A DNA stretch of 64,000 bases, taken from contig JAPDOI010000208.1 of NCBI GenBank assembly GCA_029168955.1, positions 895,001-959,000 on the forward strand. Reading direction: 5' to 3'. This DNA is from Aplectana chamaeleonis (lineage: Eukaryota; Nematoda; Chromadorea; Rhabditida; Cosmocercidae). Numbering within the stretch: position 1 is the stretch's first letter; each line of letters opens with the position of its first letter. Shown here piece by piece: positions 43,176 to 54,624 of the stretch. Under the pieces are notes generated by a model that saw only the letters and a program-made list of their open reading frames with translations, searched no databases and was not told the DNA's origin. The position numbers and the translations under genes were made by a program.

Positions 43176-44514
43176 CTCCGAAGCTACACCAACAAAGGCA
43201 ATCATTTACACAGCCTGATCCACAGAAAGGAGTCTAGGGGCCGAATTCATTGACGTTAAACTCGTATTCGAGGGTAAGTTTTTCCACTCTGCACTGCTGA
43301 ATGTCCTATGTCACCATCTCGCCACTCGAGTTTTTCTTGGGCCTATTTCAGACAACGATCGCGGCGCGATGCGATAGTATTGTTTTCATGAGTATCGATT
43401 GTGATCGCGTCGTCTGCCAATTCTAATTCAAAGCATGCTATCGCGGCGATCGGCGATGGAACTGTAGAAGAGGCCTTGAACCATCACTTTATCGTTGATG
43501 AATCTGGTCTCAAATGGAGCTAGGTGAAGCTGTTTTTGACTTTCAACTGCCTACCAATTAATATCACAGCAACGAATTTGAACAATGAAATAAAAACCGC
43601 TAGCGAGAGTAGGGAAATCGATCTGCGGTCTACCTTAGACGCGCGGACCCATGTAAACTCTGACACCGTCGTAGTGGGCTTCGAGGTCGAGCCGAGAGAC
43701 CAGCAGTACTCTCTATCAGGCCGGGCTCGTCGCGCCGCGGCGAGATTTGGACGAGTTTTCCTTATCGTGATGATTACAATTGGAGCACGTTATCGCGCAC
43801 TGCATCGTTCTGTCAGTTCCCAAATGTGGACGACCCTTCCAACCCATTCCTGTATTCGTATCTTTTCCTATTCAATGCTTTCATCGTTTACTCTTAGGGA
43901 TAATGTATCACCGTGCGAGAAAAGTTATCATTGCGGAGAAAATCTTTATATAAAACGTATATATCGCTCGGATCGATCAATGCTGAACTGATTACAAAAA
44001 AACTGGTAGGAATTTTTGAACAACAACCAGAAGGACTTTTAGAAACGGTCGTAATTTTTGGGAGATTAGCAGTTCTCCCGGTAATGAATTCGTAGTTGTC
44101 AAAATCTTCACGTGGGTGAACTTCAGGACACCCGATTCAGCCTCAGGCGGCGTTCAGAGTTTTTGCGGGGCGACGGGATGGCACATGTCAGTGCTACGCG
44201 AAAATCGCGTCCCTTAGGAATTCAGGTGTGAACGGTGGGCGATTACGCGCAATCGTACGTACGTACGCGATTTCGCGTAAACAAGGAAAATCAATTTTTA
44301 GCTAAAGTTAGCGACTTTTGTTTCCTGCTTATTTGAGTGCAATTGGCCGTAAATATGTACATTCTATTGTTTTATTGTGATGTTTGAATGCGTTCATAAA
44401 AAAAACGTAGAAAACCAGCAACGAGCTTGTATTCGCGCGACATCCATACGCGATTGACGCGTAGCGATCATCATTTGCGCGTCGAATTCGATGTATCGCG
44501 CCTCTTCACTGTAA

Positions 44515-44788
44515 AGGGGTCTGCAGAGTTAAAGTTGTGGCGTTGCTCGCAGCGACGAACAGAGCTGGGCGATGCAATATCGATTACATTCGGCGACGAG
44601 GGCAACCGACGCGGCGTGAGGGGCGACGAGGGGACACCGCAGAGTGGTTTAACCCCGCGACGGCCCTGCGTCACTGCTAGCGAGCGGCAACCGACGCGGC
44701 GACTATAATGTTCGGAAACATTTTTGTCGCCGCGTCAAGGCTGACGCTCGGCGACCAGTCGCCGGTCATTGCAACTATGCAGACCCCT
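44515..44788. mobile_element. CpG-rich MITE, family E copy 1 (274 bp)
   Basis: Inverted ends AGGGGTCTGCAGAGTT and GCAACTATGCAGACCCCT. The interior is GC-rich (CAACCGACGCGGCG..., GTCGCCGCGTCAAGGCTGAC). Two further copies are at 53486 and 53759. Confidence 0.85.
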
Positions 44789-45231
44789 TAAACATCTAGC
44801 GACGACGCGACACGACGTCGCTTGATCAATACGTAGGCTGAATATGACGTCGCGTGGCGCTGCGAATGAACTCTAGACGCCGCCTCACGGGTCGCGTGCG
44901 TTCGCACCACATGCTCATGTGTGCCAGATAGCCTGCGATAGGATAAATAACTACAATTCGAAGAATAGTAGGTAAGATATGTACCCGCGCGCAGCCGGTG
45001 AGGTTCGATCGCGTAGCCCAATACGGTGGTGTCAGATATTAGGTAAACCATACCTATTTTCTGGGGGATACGCTGCACCTTGACCAAGAAGGGCGCAGAG
45101 TGATTTCAAATTTCGGTGATGAAATACCGCGATGTGTCAATCGAACTTTAGAGCGTGGATACCATACCTCATTATTAGCAACATCAATGAACCTTCTTAT
45201 CCAGAGCCAAGTTTATCCGAATTCATCGAGT

Positions 45232-45385
45232 GAGTATACGCATCTACATACGCAGCTTCTCCTTCTCCTCCACACTCTCTTACTGTCTCTGCCCTCAATT
45301 CGCACACGCACGCAAAGGAACAAAGCTATTCGGATGCCAATGGTTCCAGGAAAATGCGTTTATCAAATGGATTTGAATTAGCTGA
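45232..45385 (+). repeat. Family H module, possibly exonised
   Basis: CGCAGCTTCTCCTTCTCCTC, ACTCTCTTACTGTCTCTGCC, CGCACACGCACGCAAAGGAA follow the family order. One frame stays open (YAASPSPPHSLTVSAL, SHTHAKEQSYSDANGSRK, MRLSNGFELADFL) and meets CTAAG|GTGCAAG at its end. Confidence 0.45.
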
Positions 45386-45493
45386 TTTTCTAAGGTGCAA
45401 GTATCAACAAACATTCAGCAAACATGACTTCCACATTTTAGAATAACCGTCGATTCTTGGGTGCACTCTTACCTACATAGGCAATAGTAAATA

Positions 45494-46165
45494 CCTACCG
45501 TGATTTGCATCCTTTTTTTCAAAATCTTCCCATAATGTTCATTACTGCCACCATTGTTCAGTCTCAGTAGCACACACTCCTTGAAAAGTATCCTTCTATC
45601 GGCTAACAAATCTGCAAAATCCCTTATGTCGCACGGCAAATGTCGGCCTTTTTTCAGCTGAAGTGCCATCAAAGGCATAAATAATTGCTGATCTATGCTC
45701 CACTCTCTCTCACTCCCCTCACTTCTTCTTCACATACATAGAAATTGATGATGTGAAACATGAAAATATTTTCAGGCTATTGACCATTGCTGTACGAAAA
45801 TCGAGAGGAGAGATCGTTGTCAAACGAATCATCAACAAACAACAGGTGCGGACCCACTCGAATTTTTACTAATTAAAATGGTTTTCGAGCTTATTTATGC
45901 TAAGGAAAGTTCATAACCATCAATGAATACCCCCGCTGTGTTGGAAAGCTGCGGAGATCAAAGTTCTCCCAGAATATTTGGTGCTCTTTCTCCAAATACT
46001 ACGATTACAGTACCGAGCAGATTTTTTGCAGTAATGGTGTTTTGCGGCATTTCTTGCGCGCGCAAAGAGCCTCATCGCCATAATTTGTTTGAGAGTGGTC
46101 CGATTTCAATTTTGAACTCGCTTTGTATTGCTTTCAACGAGTCCTATACAGTATGTAGTGCCACA
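45494..46165 (-). pseudogene. Candidate minus-strand gene or decayed gene, unknown protein
   Basis: Exon-like segments in phase. DSLKAIQSEFKIEIGPLSNK begins after ATACTGTATAG (about 46165) and meets an in-frame TGA; the same frame resumes with QEMPQNTITAKNLLG. A 60-nt intron candidate follows, then LSNTAGVFID, a 49-nt intron (GTTATG...TTAATTAG), KIRVGPHLLFVDDSFDNDLS and SRFSYSN, then (acceptor GAGCATAG) DQQLFMPLMALQLKKGRHLP, CDIRDFADLLADRRILFKEC, VLLRLNNGGSNEHYGKILKK and a GTAGGT donor at 45493. The TGA suggests a broken copy. The RTE element lies immediately upstream (46196), so its insertion may have truncated the gene. Family not recognised. Confidence 0.35.
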
Positions 46166-47530
46166 AAATAATATAGATTTAAATCCGGAAATGTGTACTT
46201 ACTTACTTACTTTAATACTTCGATGATCCATTCCGCTTGCGATCTTGCCAGCGTGGACCACAACTCTTCCATTCTGCGCGATTTCTGGCCACTTACATCC
46301 AGCAGGACTGACCACGATCCCTGAAATGTTTCGAGATCGAGTCAGACCATCTTGATGGAGGTCGTCCCAGCAGCCTCTTTTTATCTCTTGGGAGCCACTC
46401 CGTAACTCGGAGACTCCATCTATCATCGGTTCTTCGCAGTAAATGGCCGGCCCAGCGATGCTTCGACTTCGCCATATACTGCAGCGGATCCTTCGAACGC
46501 GACTTCTGCCTCATTTCCGTACTTCGTATGCCTTGTCGCCACTGCTGGCGTCAGCTCGTCTTCAGAAGGCACCTCTCCAGAGCACGGTGTGTTGTTTGCA
46601 TGGCATTGAAGATAGTCTTGTTGTCAGGCCAGGTTTCCGTCGCGTAGCACATTGCGGGCAAAACAACAGCGTCGAAGATAGAAGTACCTCAAGTCTGGAT
46701 CCACAATCTGGTCGGTGACTTCCCGAATTGAATCGGAAGCTGCCCACTCACCGCGTCTCCTCCGTGATATTTCGCGGACGATGTTGTTCAGCATGTTCAG
46801 CTCTCTTCCCAAGTATACGTATGAATCCACTTTCTGAAGAGCGGCTCCATTCAGCTTCACTGTCCTACTGTCTCACCACTGATTCACCATCATCTTCGTT
46901 TTAGACATATTCATCTCCAAACCAATCCTTCTACCAGCCGCATCGAGTTAGTTGACCATCGTCTCAATTTCAGCCGTACTGTCAGAAATCAAAAAGATGT
47001 CGCCGGCGAAGCGTAGATTATTGATCTTTTTTACCATCGATGGAGCAGCCTCTGTCGTCCCACTGCAAATCTACCATGGCGTCCGTAAATAACTTGGGCG
47101 ATATGTTGTCTCCTTGCCGTACTCCTTTCTTGATTGGAATCTTCAACTTTCGTTCGAACAGTTGAATAGTTGTAGAAGTATCCATAAAGCACTGTTCGAG
47201 TAAGTGAACATAAGCGGAAGAGATCTCAGCGTGGACCAAAGCATTGAGGACAGCATTGGTCTCCACAGAGTCGAACGCCTTCTTGTAGTCCACGAAAACG
47301 AGAACCAGAGGGAGATGATATTCACGACTAATTTCGGTTCAGTTGAGTGGCAGCTTGAATATGGTTCATTCAGGAGAAGTTTTTGCGGAAACCGGCCTGC
47401 GCCAGTGGTTGATAGTCGTCCAAGATTCGTTCCATACGGTTGAGGAGAATCTTGGTGAAGATATTATATACAACTGAGAGAAGACCTATGGGTCGGTAAT
47501 TGGCAGTATCCTCCCGTGCGCCTTTCTTAA

Positions 47531-48016
47531 AGGCAGCGTTCACGATGAAAACCGTTTTTCTGTTTTTCCGCCTATCTTGAAAACGGCCCCATGCTGATTC
47601 CAATGGTTTCTCTGAAATCATACAAGACCTTCTGTGAATGCAGGTATGGTCCCTCAAAGATTGAGCTATGGAAACATGGTAGACGAGTTGTCCGAGGCTT
47701 GTAACTTCCGTCTTTTGCAGCCGATCTATGCGAGCTGACCTGAGTAAAGAGAGAAGCTGAGAATGAAGGGAAGAACGGGGCTAATGATTGAAAATCATCG
47801 CTCATCTCACGATCTCGAGCATTTATTTGTTCACGTCGGTGGGCGTGTGATGCGCTTTTGGGGTTTTCAATGCGCTCAAAGTTGCAACTCCGGGCTCTTT
47901 TGGGGCTCTTCCTGGCTCGTTTTCATGCGTTCTTTCGACGTTAACGTTACAGAGTTTCCCTCCACTACCCAATCCCAGTGGAATTTCGAAAACTTTTTTT
48001 ATCGTGAACACTGCCT
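47531..48016. mobile_element. TTAA element, family B copy inside RTE (486 bp)
   Basis: Ends AGGCAGCGTTCACGATGAAA and TATCGTGAACACTGCCT; TTAA at 47527-47530 and 48017-48020. Its right TTAA is also the left TTAA of the next element. Confidence 0.92.
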
Positions 48017-48020
48017 TTAA

Positions 48021-48501
48021 AGGCAGCATACACGCTCGCAAAAGTTGTTGAGATAACTACATTAGTGGGGTCGTATGGGCCCTAGAAGAGCCCTCACGAA
48101 GTTGGAAGAGTTGAAAACGAGTTGAAATGCCCGTATTTGAGCCGTATTGAGTCAAAAAATCATCCTTTCCCCGCCCATCGATACGGGCTCCGCCCCTCAA
48201 TACAGATGTTCAATGCTCGACTACGGTCATTTTCATTTTTTACGCTTTTAAGTTCGTAAGTGTTCCAGAAAGGGCCTTACGAGTACATTAGCGTCGTTAT
48301 CCCAACGAATTGGTCGCTAGCTCCGCTATTTCAGCCAATGCGGTAAAACTCGTCCACTTCTGGACCAATATAGAACGAACCGTTATATCTTCATTTCGAT
48401 TGATTTTTTTCCGGTTTTTTCCTTATCTCTGAATATTAACAGCTTCAGACCTTCGATTCATTCCATAAAATTGATATCATTTTTGAGCGTGTATGCTGCC
48501 T
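48021..48501. mobile_element. TTAA element, family A copy 2 (481 bp)
   Basis: Ends AGGCAGCATACACGCTC and GAGCGTGTATGCTGCCT; TTAA at 48017-48020 and 48502-48505. Reverse-oriented homologue of 7007-7491. Excising both elements with one TTAA each restores VLLF-KKGAREDTANYRP in the RTE reading frame. Confidence 0.93.
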
Positions 48502-49744
48502 TTAAACAGCAGCACCGTCTTCGATTCTCTCCATGCATCCGAAGTCTTCTCTAAATGTAGGTAGTGGCTGAAATGCCTAGCGAGAAGAGGTTGGAGAGCG
48601 CTACCTCCTGCGCGAAGAAGATTCACCGAAATGTTGTCGGGACCGGGGGCAGTGCCCTTCTTCATGCTTCTGATTGCCACAGCAACTTCCGATTCAAGGA
48701 TGGCGGGAGGGTCTTCATCTGGTGGCGCTGCACATTGCAACAGATGTGGATGAGCGTAAGAGATTCGTGTAGAACTCTCGAGTGATGTCTTCCATGATCC
48801 TTCGAGATGTCTGCACTACTCCATTTCTGTCCGTGAGGGCACATACAACAGCTTTCTGATCACTGAGATCGCGCTTGCAGAGCTTTATACTGATCAGTTT
48901 TTCAGCCGCTTCCAGCAACTTCGTTCTTCTGTACGCTTGCAACGACTCCTTAACAGCGATTCGGCATGACTTGTTGATGGTGACCCTCTCCAGATGAGTG
49001 GCATTGGGATCTTGTTCAACAACTCTTCTTTTTTTCCAAGAGCGCAGTGGCGAGGCTAATGAGTCTTGGAACGCGACTCTTGACGCGAAATTTCCGCACA
49101 CTCGGTTAGGCCTTTGGCTAGATTCTCGTAGTCTACCGTTGGATCCTCGTGAAGATTCCATGCGTTGGACTTGATAGCGGATTCCAACACCTCAGCCTCG
49201 AAGACGGGGAACCGAACAGGGATCACGTTTAAAGATCTACTTAGTGAGCTATATCTTTGCACGTAAAAGCCGATGATCCGAGCTGGTGTCGATTGAAGGC
49301 AGCACTGACACGTCAAACAAGCTCCAGCGTCGGTTAATCAAGATGTGATCTATCTCCGACCTTGTCTGGCTATTCGGGCTTTCCCAAGTCCATCGTCGAT
49401 AAGATGGTTTTTCGAACATTGAGTTTCCGTGAAAGAGGCGGCATGCCAACAGGAAGTCTCGCAGTCGTTCTCCATTCTCATTTCGAAAAGCAGCTCTATG
49501 CAGTCCTAATCTTCAATCGCCGTCAATTTTGTTCGTACCGACGATAGCATTGAAGTCACCAACAACAAGCTTATAGTAGCTTCTCTCCTCATGTACAGTC
49601 TTCTCCAGAAGCTTATAAAACTCTTCACGCTCTTCTTGCGCAGCGGTAGAGGTTGGGGCGTATCCATTGATAATAGACACAGTTCCTTGCTCTCTGGTTC
49701 TCAAACGCAGAACTCCGAGACGTGGACGTGGGGAAAATGGGAAA

Positions 49745-49907
49745 ACCTAAACAGGCAGCAGCGACTGTTTATCCATACGTGTTCCATATCACTGTTTGCC
49801 AGTGGAAATGCTCCACGAATTTCAACAATTTTCAACTTGCCGACTTCCTGCGTATTCAGTGCTATTAACGATGTGGATAAACGGTTGCTGCTGCCTGTTC
49901 AGGAGGT
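49745..49907. mobile_element. Small fold-back element in the RTE endonuclease (~160 bp)
   Basis: CCTAAACAGGCAGCAGCGAC and its complement (GTTGCTGCTGCCTGTTCAGG) bound the insert, with inner GTTTATCCATACG and GTGGATAAAC. It splits the endonuclease frame between ISP and RLRTREQG. Half of a relative is at 34740-34815. Confidence 0.8.
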
Positions 49908-50934
49908 CCCTGGACTTATGATTTTATGAGAATCTACCAAGTGGTGCACCGTCGAATTAATGAGGAATCCAACGCCGCCGATGCTCTTATTGTCCACCTT
50001 GGCTCCGATGGCGATAAGCTCGTTGTGATAGGTCTTTCTAGTGGTTTCCGTCCTGCCTTTCGTCTCCTGCAAAGCGATAACATCGTACTTAATCTGACGG
50101 CTTTTAAGAAGGGGTGTTCGAAGATCGGCTTCCGATGCAATTGTGCGGCAGTTGTATGTACATATGTAAAGGAAGTGTAGATGTCGTGCGGTGTGGAAGT
50201 TTCCAAACTTCCGTATCCTATGACGTCCTATCGCTCCGAGATTAGATGACCCCTCACCGGTAGAGGCTTCCTCCGACGCCGTAGTGGAGCATATCCGGTG
50301 CGCGGAGTACTGGGGCGGAGATTCAGTTGTCCGAGCGTTTCTTTTCGGTCTGGCTACTCTCGCTTGTTCCCCGCTAAGGATACAAGGATAGCCGCCCATA
50401 CAAAGAAACTGCGTACTGCGTGACTGGTTTACACCAGTGGCACCTTGCAAGTGGTGTTCACCCTATCTTCGCGATTCGGTGGTGTATGAAAGGGGAAATG
50501 TGTAGGAAATAGGAAATTTCCACCACACTTTCCACCACCCTTTAAACTGATCAGACGGCCATGATAGCAGAAATTTGTGAAGTTTCGACCTGTGGTCAGT
50601 GGGAATCCCAAAAGAGAATACAATTTTTTTACAAAATATCGTAGTCAAAAAGACATCTTCAACATACCATTGCATTCGCCTCACTGAGAGGAACATGAAG
50701 TTTACCTTAGAAACCCAGCTCGCCAATTATGAAGTGAGTTATGGCGATGCGACGCTTTGTGCGCACTAAAAACGCCGCAGAACGCCGTTTTTGCAAAAAA
50801 AAATTGCTTGGTACTGAACTCGGAAAGATATTTGAACGAAGTGACGATCACAAACAAAATATACTTCAGAAGGACTAGTTTTCTAACGTAAAATCTCTGA
50901 TTTTCTTTCTTGATTTTAAAACATTTAGCACAGT

Positions 50935-52390
50935 TATACTTTTCGCCCGGACTTCGTAGATTGGTAATTTGAGGTACCGTACACGACTGCGAGGTACGTT
51001 TTTAGTTACCGAGGATTACGGTGGGCGACCGTACCCATACCGTCGCAATTTAACGTTTTAGATTTGGCTAAATCGTTCCAAAAGGGAAATCTTGAGGCGC
51101 CGACCACCAATCCGACAGCTTTTTTCGATTCTAAAAGAGTTACAACAGATTTATCGTAATTCGACCACAGTAACCTCATAACCATTTGAAATAATAAACG
51201 CTGACAATCGATTTGTGTTCAGCACCTCGAAGAACCTCTAACTATGTAACCTCGCTAGTCAGGTATGAGCTTTTGAGAGACTGTGAAAGTTTCTTGGTCA
51301 AATCGGATACACTCTCTTCGAATCTGAACTCGGATTTTGCTACGGGCATCTGCGAAAAACGTTATAGCCGGTCAAAGTTCGCATTTCACACCTTTTTTTT
51401 CTATCAAAAAGGCGCATTAGAGTTTGCGAAATCCGGAAACGGACCTCATGCTGCACATTTTCCAAACTTTGCACAGACTGATAGTGTTTTGGGCTCGTGC
51501 GGATTTTCGGTTGGGCGCTTATTTATACCTCTGAAAGCGTAAAAAAATGTTGCAGATTTCACTCCACATCCTTCCAGGTGGGTTATTTGGGGCACTGATC
51601 ACGAATCTATGGTTTATTTGACGATTTTCCGAGCTTTTCGACTTGATTCGTTAAAAGCTTCCCATGAAATTTGATGGCGAATCGCGACGTTTGCTGATTT
51701 CCGGAGTGCTACGATAGATATGGCTCAAATTGTTGCTCTGGGGGTTATTTGCAGTGTTAAACAAGAATCTGCAATTCGTTTATCACTTTCTGATAGATTA
51801 CGGTAGGTTACGGTGGGCATACGGTAGCTTGGCCAAAGTCACAGATTTGACTCAAAATTTCACTGTGGATGTTGTTTGGGACGCCGAACACGAATTCGAG
51901 GTCCATTTTTTGATTTTCAAAATTTTAAGGTAGGTAAAGTCAGTTAAAAGGCATAGTGCCTACCGTAACCTACAGTAACCATAAGTCTAACGACAAACAG
52001 ACCTCAGATTCGCGTTCAGCGCCCTGAATAACCTTCAGTTGAAAGTTCTGCGCCGAATCCGAAAATGTTTTTCCAAGCACCCTAAAAATTGGCTGATGGG
52101 TACCCTTACCCTTTCACGAAGCTTCAAAAACGCTTATAACTTCGTTCAGAGATGTCCGTAGCAAAATCCGAGTTTCAATTTGAAGAGAGCGTATCCGAGT
52201 TGACCAAGAAACACTCACAGTCTCTCGAAAGCTTATACCTGACTAGCGAGGTTCCCTAGTAAGCAGAGTTCCGGTCAAATTGTTGTCTTCGGCTAAACTA
52301 CCGTATACCTATCGTAATCTTTCGTTGGAATAAAAACGAACCTCATCAGTGTTCTGCACTCCCTATGGCTCCCCTGGACAAGGTTAATGC
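50935..52390. repeat. Large inverted repeat / family J block (~1.45 kb)
   Basis: 51243-51360 (CCTCGCTAGTCAGGTATGAG, GAGACTGTGAAAGTTTCTTG) is inverted at 52140-52255. Centre pieces carry GATTACGGTAGGTTACGGTG and TACCGTAACCTACAGTAACC, shared with 19.7-20.9, 18.0 and 55.2 kb. Open frames here run through the repeat and are not gene evidence. Confidence 0.7.
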
Positions 52391-53485
52391 GAACATTTCT
52401 TGAAATTCATCCGAACGCGGCTGTCATAAGATTCTTCGCACCTGTATATTGATTAGCAGAAATATTAGAAGAATAGTAGTAATACCCCGGTCAGCTGCTC
52501 GCAGCCGCGAGAAGACTCGCCTTAAAAGTGCATTTACGGTGACCGTTTGACACGCACCGCGGAGATGGTCAGTCTCATTCGGACAGACTCTACCCTACCA
52601 TCAGACCTCATGCCTGTCTTCATTGCCTTGAACGCCCCCGTGACAACATTTTCGCAAATTTTTTTTGTCCAGAGGATTTTAGAGATATAGATGGCCACAA
52701 AGTTCTCGGGAATTCCGAAGCAGCAGAAATTGAAAAAAAAATCGTCTGAAATTAATTCAGGGAAAACATTTCGAGAGCTGAAGACGAATATGAGTTTGCT
52801 ATAAAGAAACGCTAGGAACTCCGCAAAAAAAAGGTTCCGCACCCATAAAGAGAAATCTCGCATTTTGAACTAAAAGATGGTCCTGGAAACGCATGTTTTT
52901 CAAGAATTGGCCACTTTATCAAAGTATCCATCCCTTGTTGGCCATTATGTGGCAGATTGTCGTTGGCTCACAAGGTGACAACAGATCTATGAATAGAGGC
53001 TGACATTTGATTTGCATTTCTGCACTCATCCCTAAATGAGCCGTCTGAGTAAGAGATTTTCTAGCACGTTTCCGATCCTAATTGTTTACAGACGGAGCGA
53101 CAAACGGCCACAATGGTCTTCAGTGTGCCATCAGAAGCTGCCGTAGTGAACAGAAGTTGTTCAGCAATAATTCGATTACCTCAGGTCTCCTACTAGTTAC
53201 CATACGGATCTCATCATCACTCATCAGTTCTTTAATTAACGATAAATGACCATATGCATGATTCATTAGTATTAAGCAACCGTTAGGTAATGAAATTACC
53301 ACATGTCTTGTCACAAGTTGTGCGACTAATTCTTGAATATCGTTGATTGGACAACATGAAATGTCATCACTTTTTCAAGAAAAATATTAAGGAATGAGCA
53401 GTGGGAATTCAATCACAGCTGCTCAATCAAGGCAGCGTTCATAGGCAGTGACAGGCAGCGGGTTAGGTGCAAGCTATTGATAATA
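52391..53485. other. No gene supported
   Basis: A 109-codon minus frame (52534-52863) has no motif; the rest is unremarkable. Confidence 0.4.
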
Positions 53486-53756
53486 AGGGTCTGCAGAGCT
53501 GAAATCGCGGCGTTGCTCGCGGCGACGAACAGCGCTGGATGATGCAATATCGATTTCACTCTGCGACAGGAGTGACCGACGCGGCGTGGAGGGCGGCGAG
53601 GGGGCACCGCTGCGTGTTTTGACACCGCGACGGCCCTGCATCACCGCCAGGGAGCGGCAACTGACGTGCCGAAAACGATGCTCGTAAACATTTTTGTCGT
53701 CGCGTCAAGGCTGACTCGGCGAACACTCGCCGGCTGCTGCAACTCTGCATACCCCT
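53486..53756. mobile_element. CpG-rich MITE, family E copy 2
   Basis: AGGGTCTGCAGAGCTGAAAT to CAACTCTGCATACCCCT, same orientation as 44515-44788. Head-to-head with the next copy. Confidence 0.85.
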
Positions 53757-53758
53757 AT

Positions 53759-54031
53759 AGGGGTCTGCAGAGTTGCAGAGACCGGCGAGTGGTCGCCAAG
53801 CGTCAGCCTCAACGCGGCGACAAAATGTTTCGAAACATCATCGTCGCGGCCTCGGTTGCCGCTCGCTGGCCGTGATGAAGGGACGTCGCGACGTCAATAC
53901 ACTTTGCGGTGCCCCCTCGTCGCCCTTCTCGCCGCGTCGGTTGCCATCGTCGTCGAATGTAATCGATACTACATCACCCAGTGCTGTTCGTCGCTGCGAG
54001 CAACGAAACGACTTCAACTCTGCGGACCCCT
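53759..54031. mobile_element. CpG-rich MITE, family E copy 3 (inverted)
   Basis: AGGGGTCTGCAGAGTTGCAG to CAACTCTGCGGACCCCT, opposite orientation to its neighbour. Only TA separates the two, so one copy landed at the tip of the other. Confidence 0.88.
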
Positions 54032-54142
54032 ATGGTCAGGATCAAACTTCCAGCGAAGGACGACGCGACGCAGTGTTGACCATCAATATCGACAGAGAAT
54101 AGATATGCCTCGTATGCACGGTGGCTGTCGCTGATCGCTTAA

Positions 54143-54620
54143 AGGCACAGTACAACCTCAGAATTGTTTTCATGTATTTCTGCCTATCTTGAAAACTGTC
54201 CCACGCTGATTCCAATGATGCCTCAGAAATCGTACAAGACCCCCTGGGTACGGAGTTACAGCCCTTCAAAAAATGAACTGCAGAAGCATGGTGGACGAGT
54301 TTTCCGGGGCCCGTAACTTCCGTCATTTGCGACCGACACAAGCGATCCGACTTGAATAGAGAGAGAGGCTGAGAATGAAGGGAAGAACAGGTTTATTTCT
54401 CGGAAAAAAATCGCTCATTTCGCCACTGTTGAGCTGGAAAGATAGTGAAAGGGGCGTGCCAAAGTGGCTTCCCGATGTAGGCGCCCCAGGGTGGCTTCCT
54501 CCTATACCTCGCTTATTCGGAGGAATTGAGAGCTCGCACTTGGCAGGTGCTATACAGGGTGGGTCTGCTTCACAACTACATGAAAATCTCAGATTTCGCC
54601 CCTGAGCTTGGACTGTGCCT
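54143..54620. mobile_element. TTAA element, family B variant (478 bp)
   Basis: Ends AGGCACAGTACAACCTCAG and TTGGACTGTGCCT; TTAA at 54139-54142 and 54621-54624. The interior aligns with 47531-48016, but both tips have changed together (GGCACAGT), so the inverted repeat was kept. Confidence 0.88.
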
Positions 54621-54624
54621 TTAA

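Larger units (their letters stand above)
46196..50450 (-). pseudogene. RTE ORF2: endonuclease plus reverse transcriptase
   Basis: Segments from 5' to 3': YICTYNCRTIASEADLRTPL and YDVIALQETKG (endonuclease, ~50270-50000), VSIINGYAPTST and KLVVGDFNAIVG (~49690-49520), EIDHILINRRW and SSDHRLLRAK (~49350-49250), then MKKGTAPGPDNISVNLLRAG (~48650), TANYRPIGLLSVVYNIFTKI (~47500), DYKKAFDSVETNAVLNALVH (~47290), GVRQGDNISPKLF (~47120), and the catalytic box as LRFAGDIFLIS (~47005), where F-A-D-D is expected. After it come KVDSYVYLGRELN (~46830) and HRWAGHLLRRTDDRWS (~46450). Asp to Gly in the box, several stops (for example in EIETMVN* at ~46950) and frameshifts make it inactive. Confidence 0.88.
46196..50460 (-). 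mobile_element. RTE-type non-LTR retrotransposon, dead, with three insertions
   Basis: Minus-strand order: apurinic endonuclease, RT, C-terminal tail, then a short tandem 3' tail (TAAG repeats, read as TACTTACTTACTT at 46196 on +), all typical of RTE. It is interrupted by a small fold-back (49745-49907) and two abutting TTAA elements (47531-48016, 48021-48501). The 5' end near 50460 is approximate. Confidence 0.88.
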
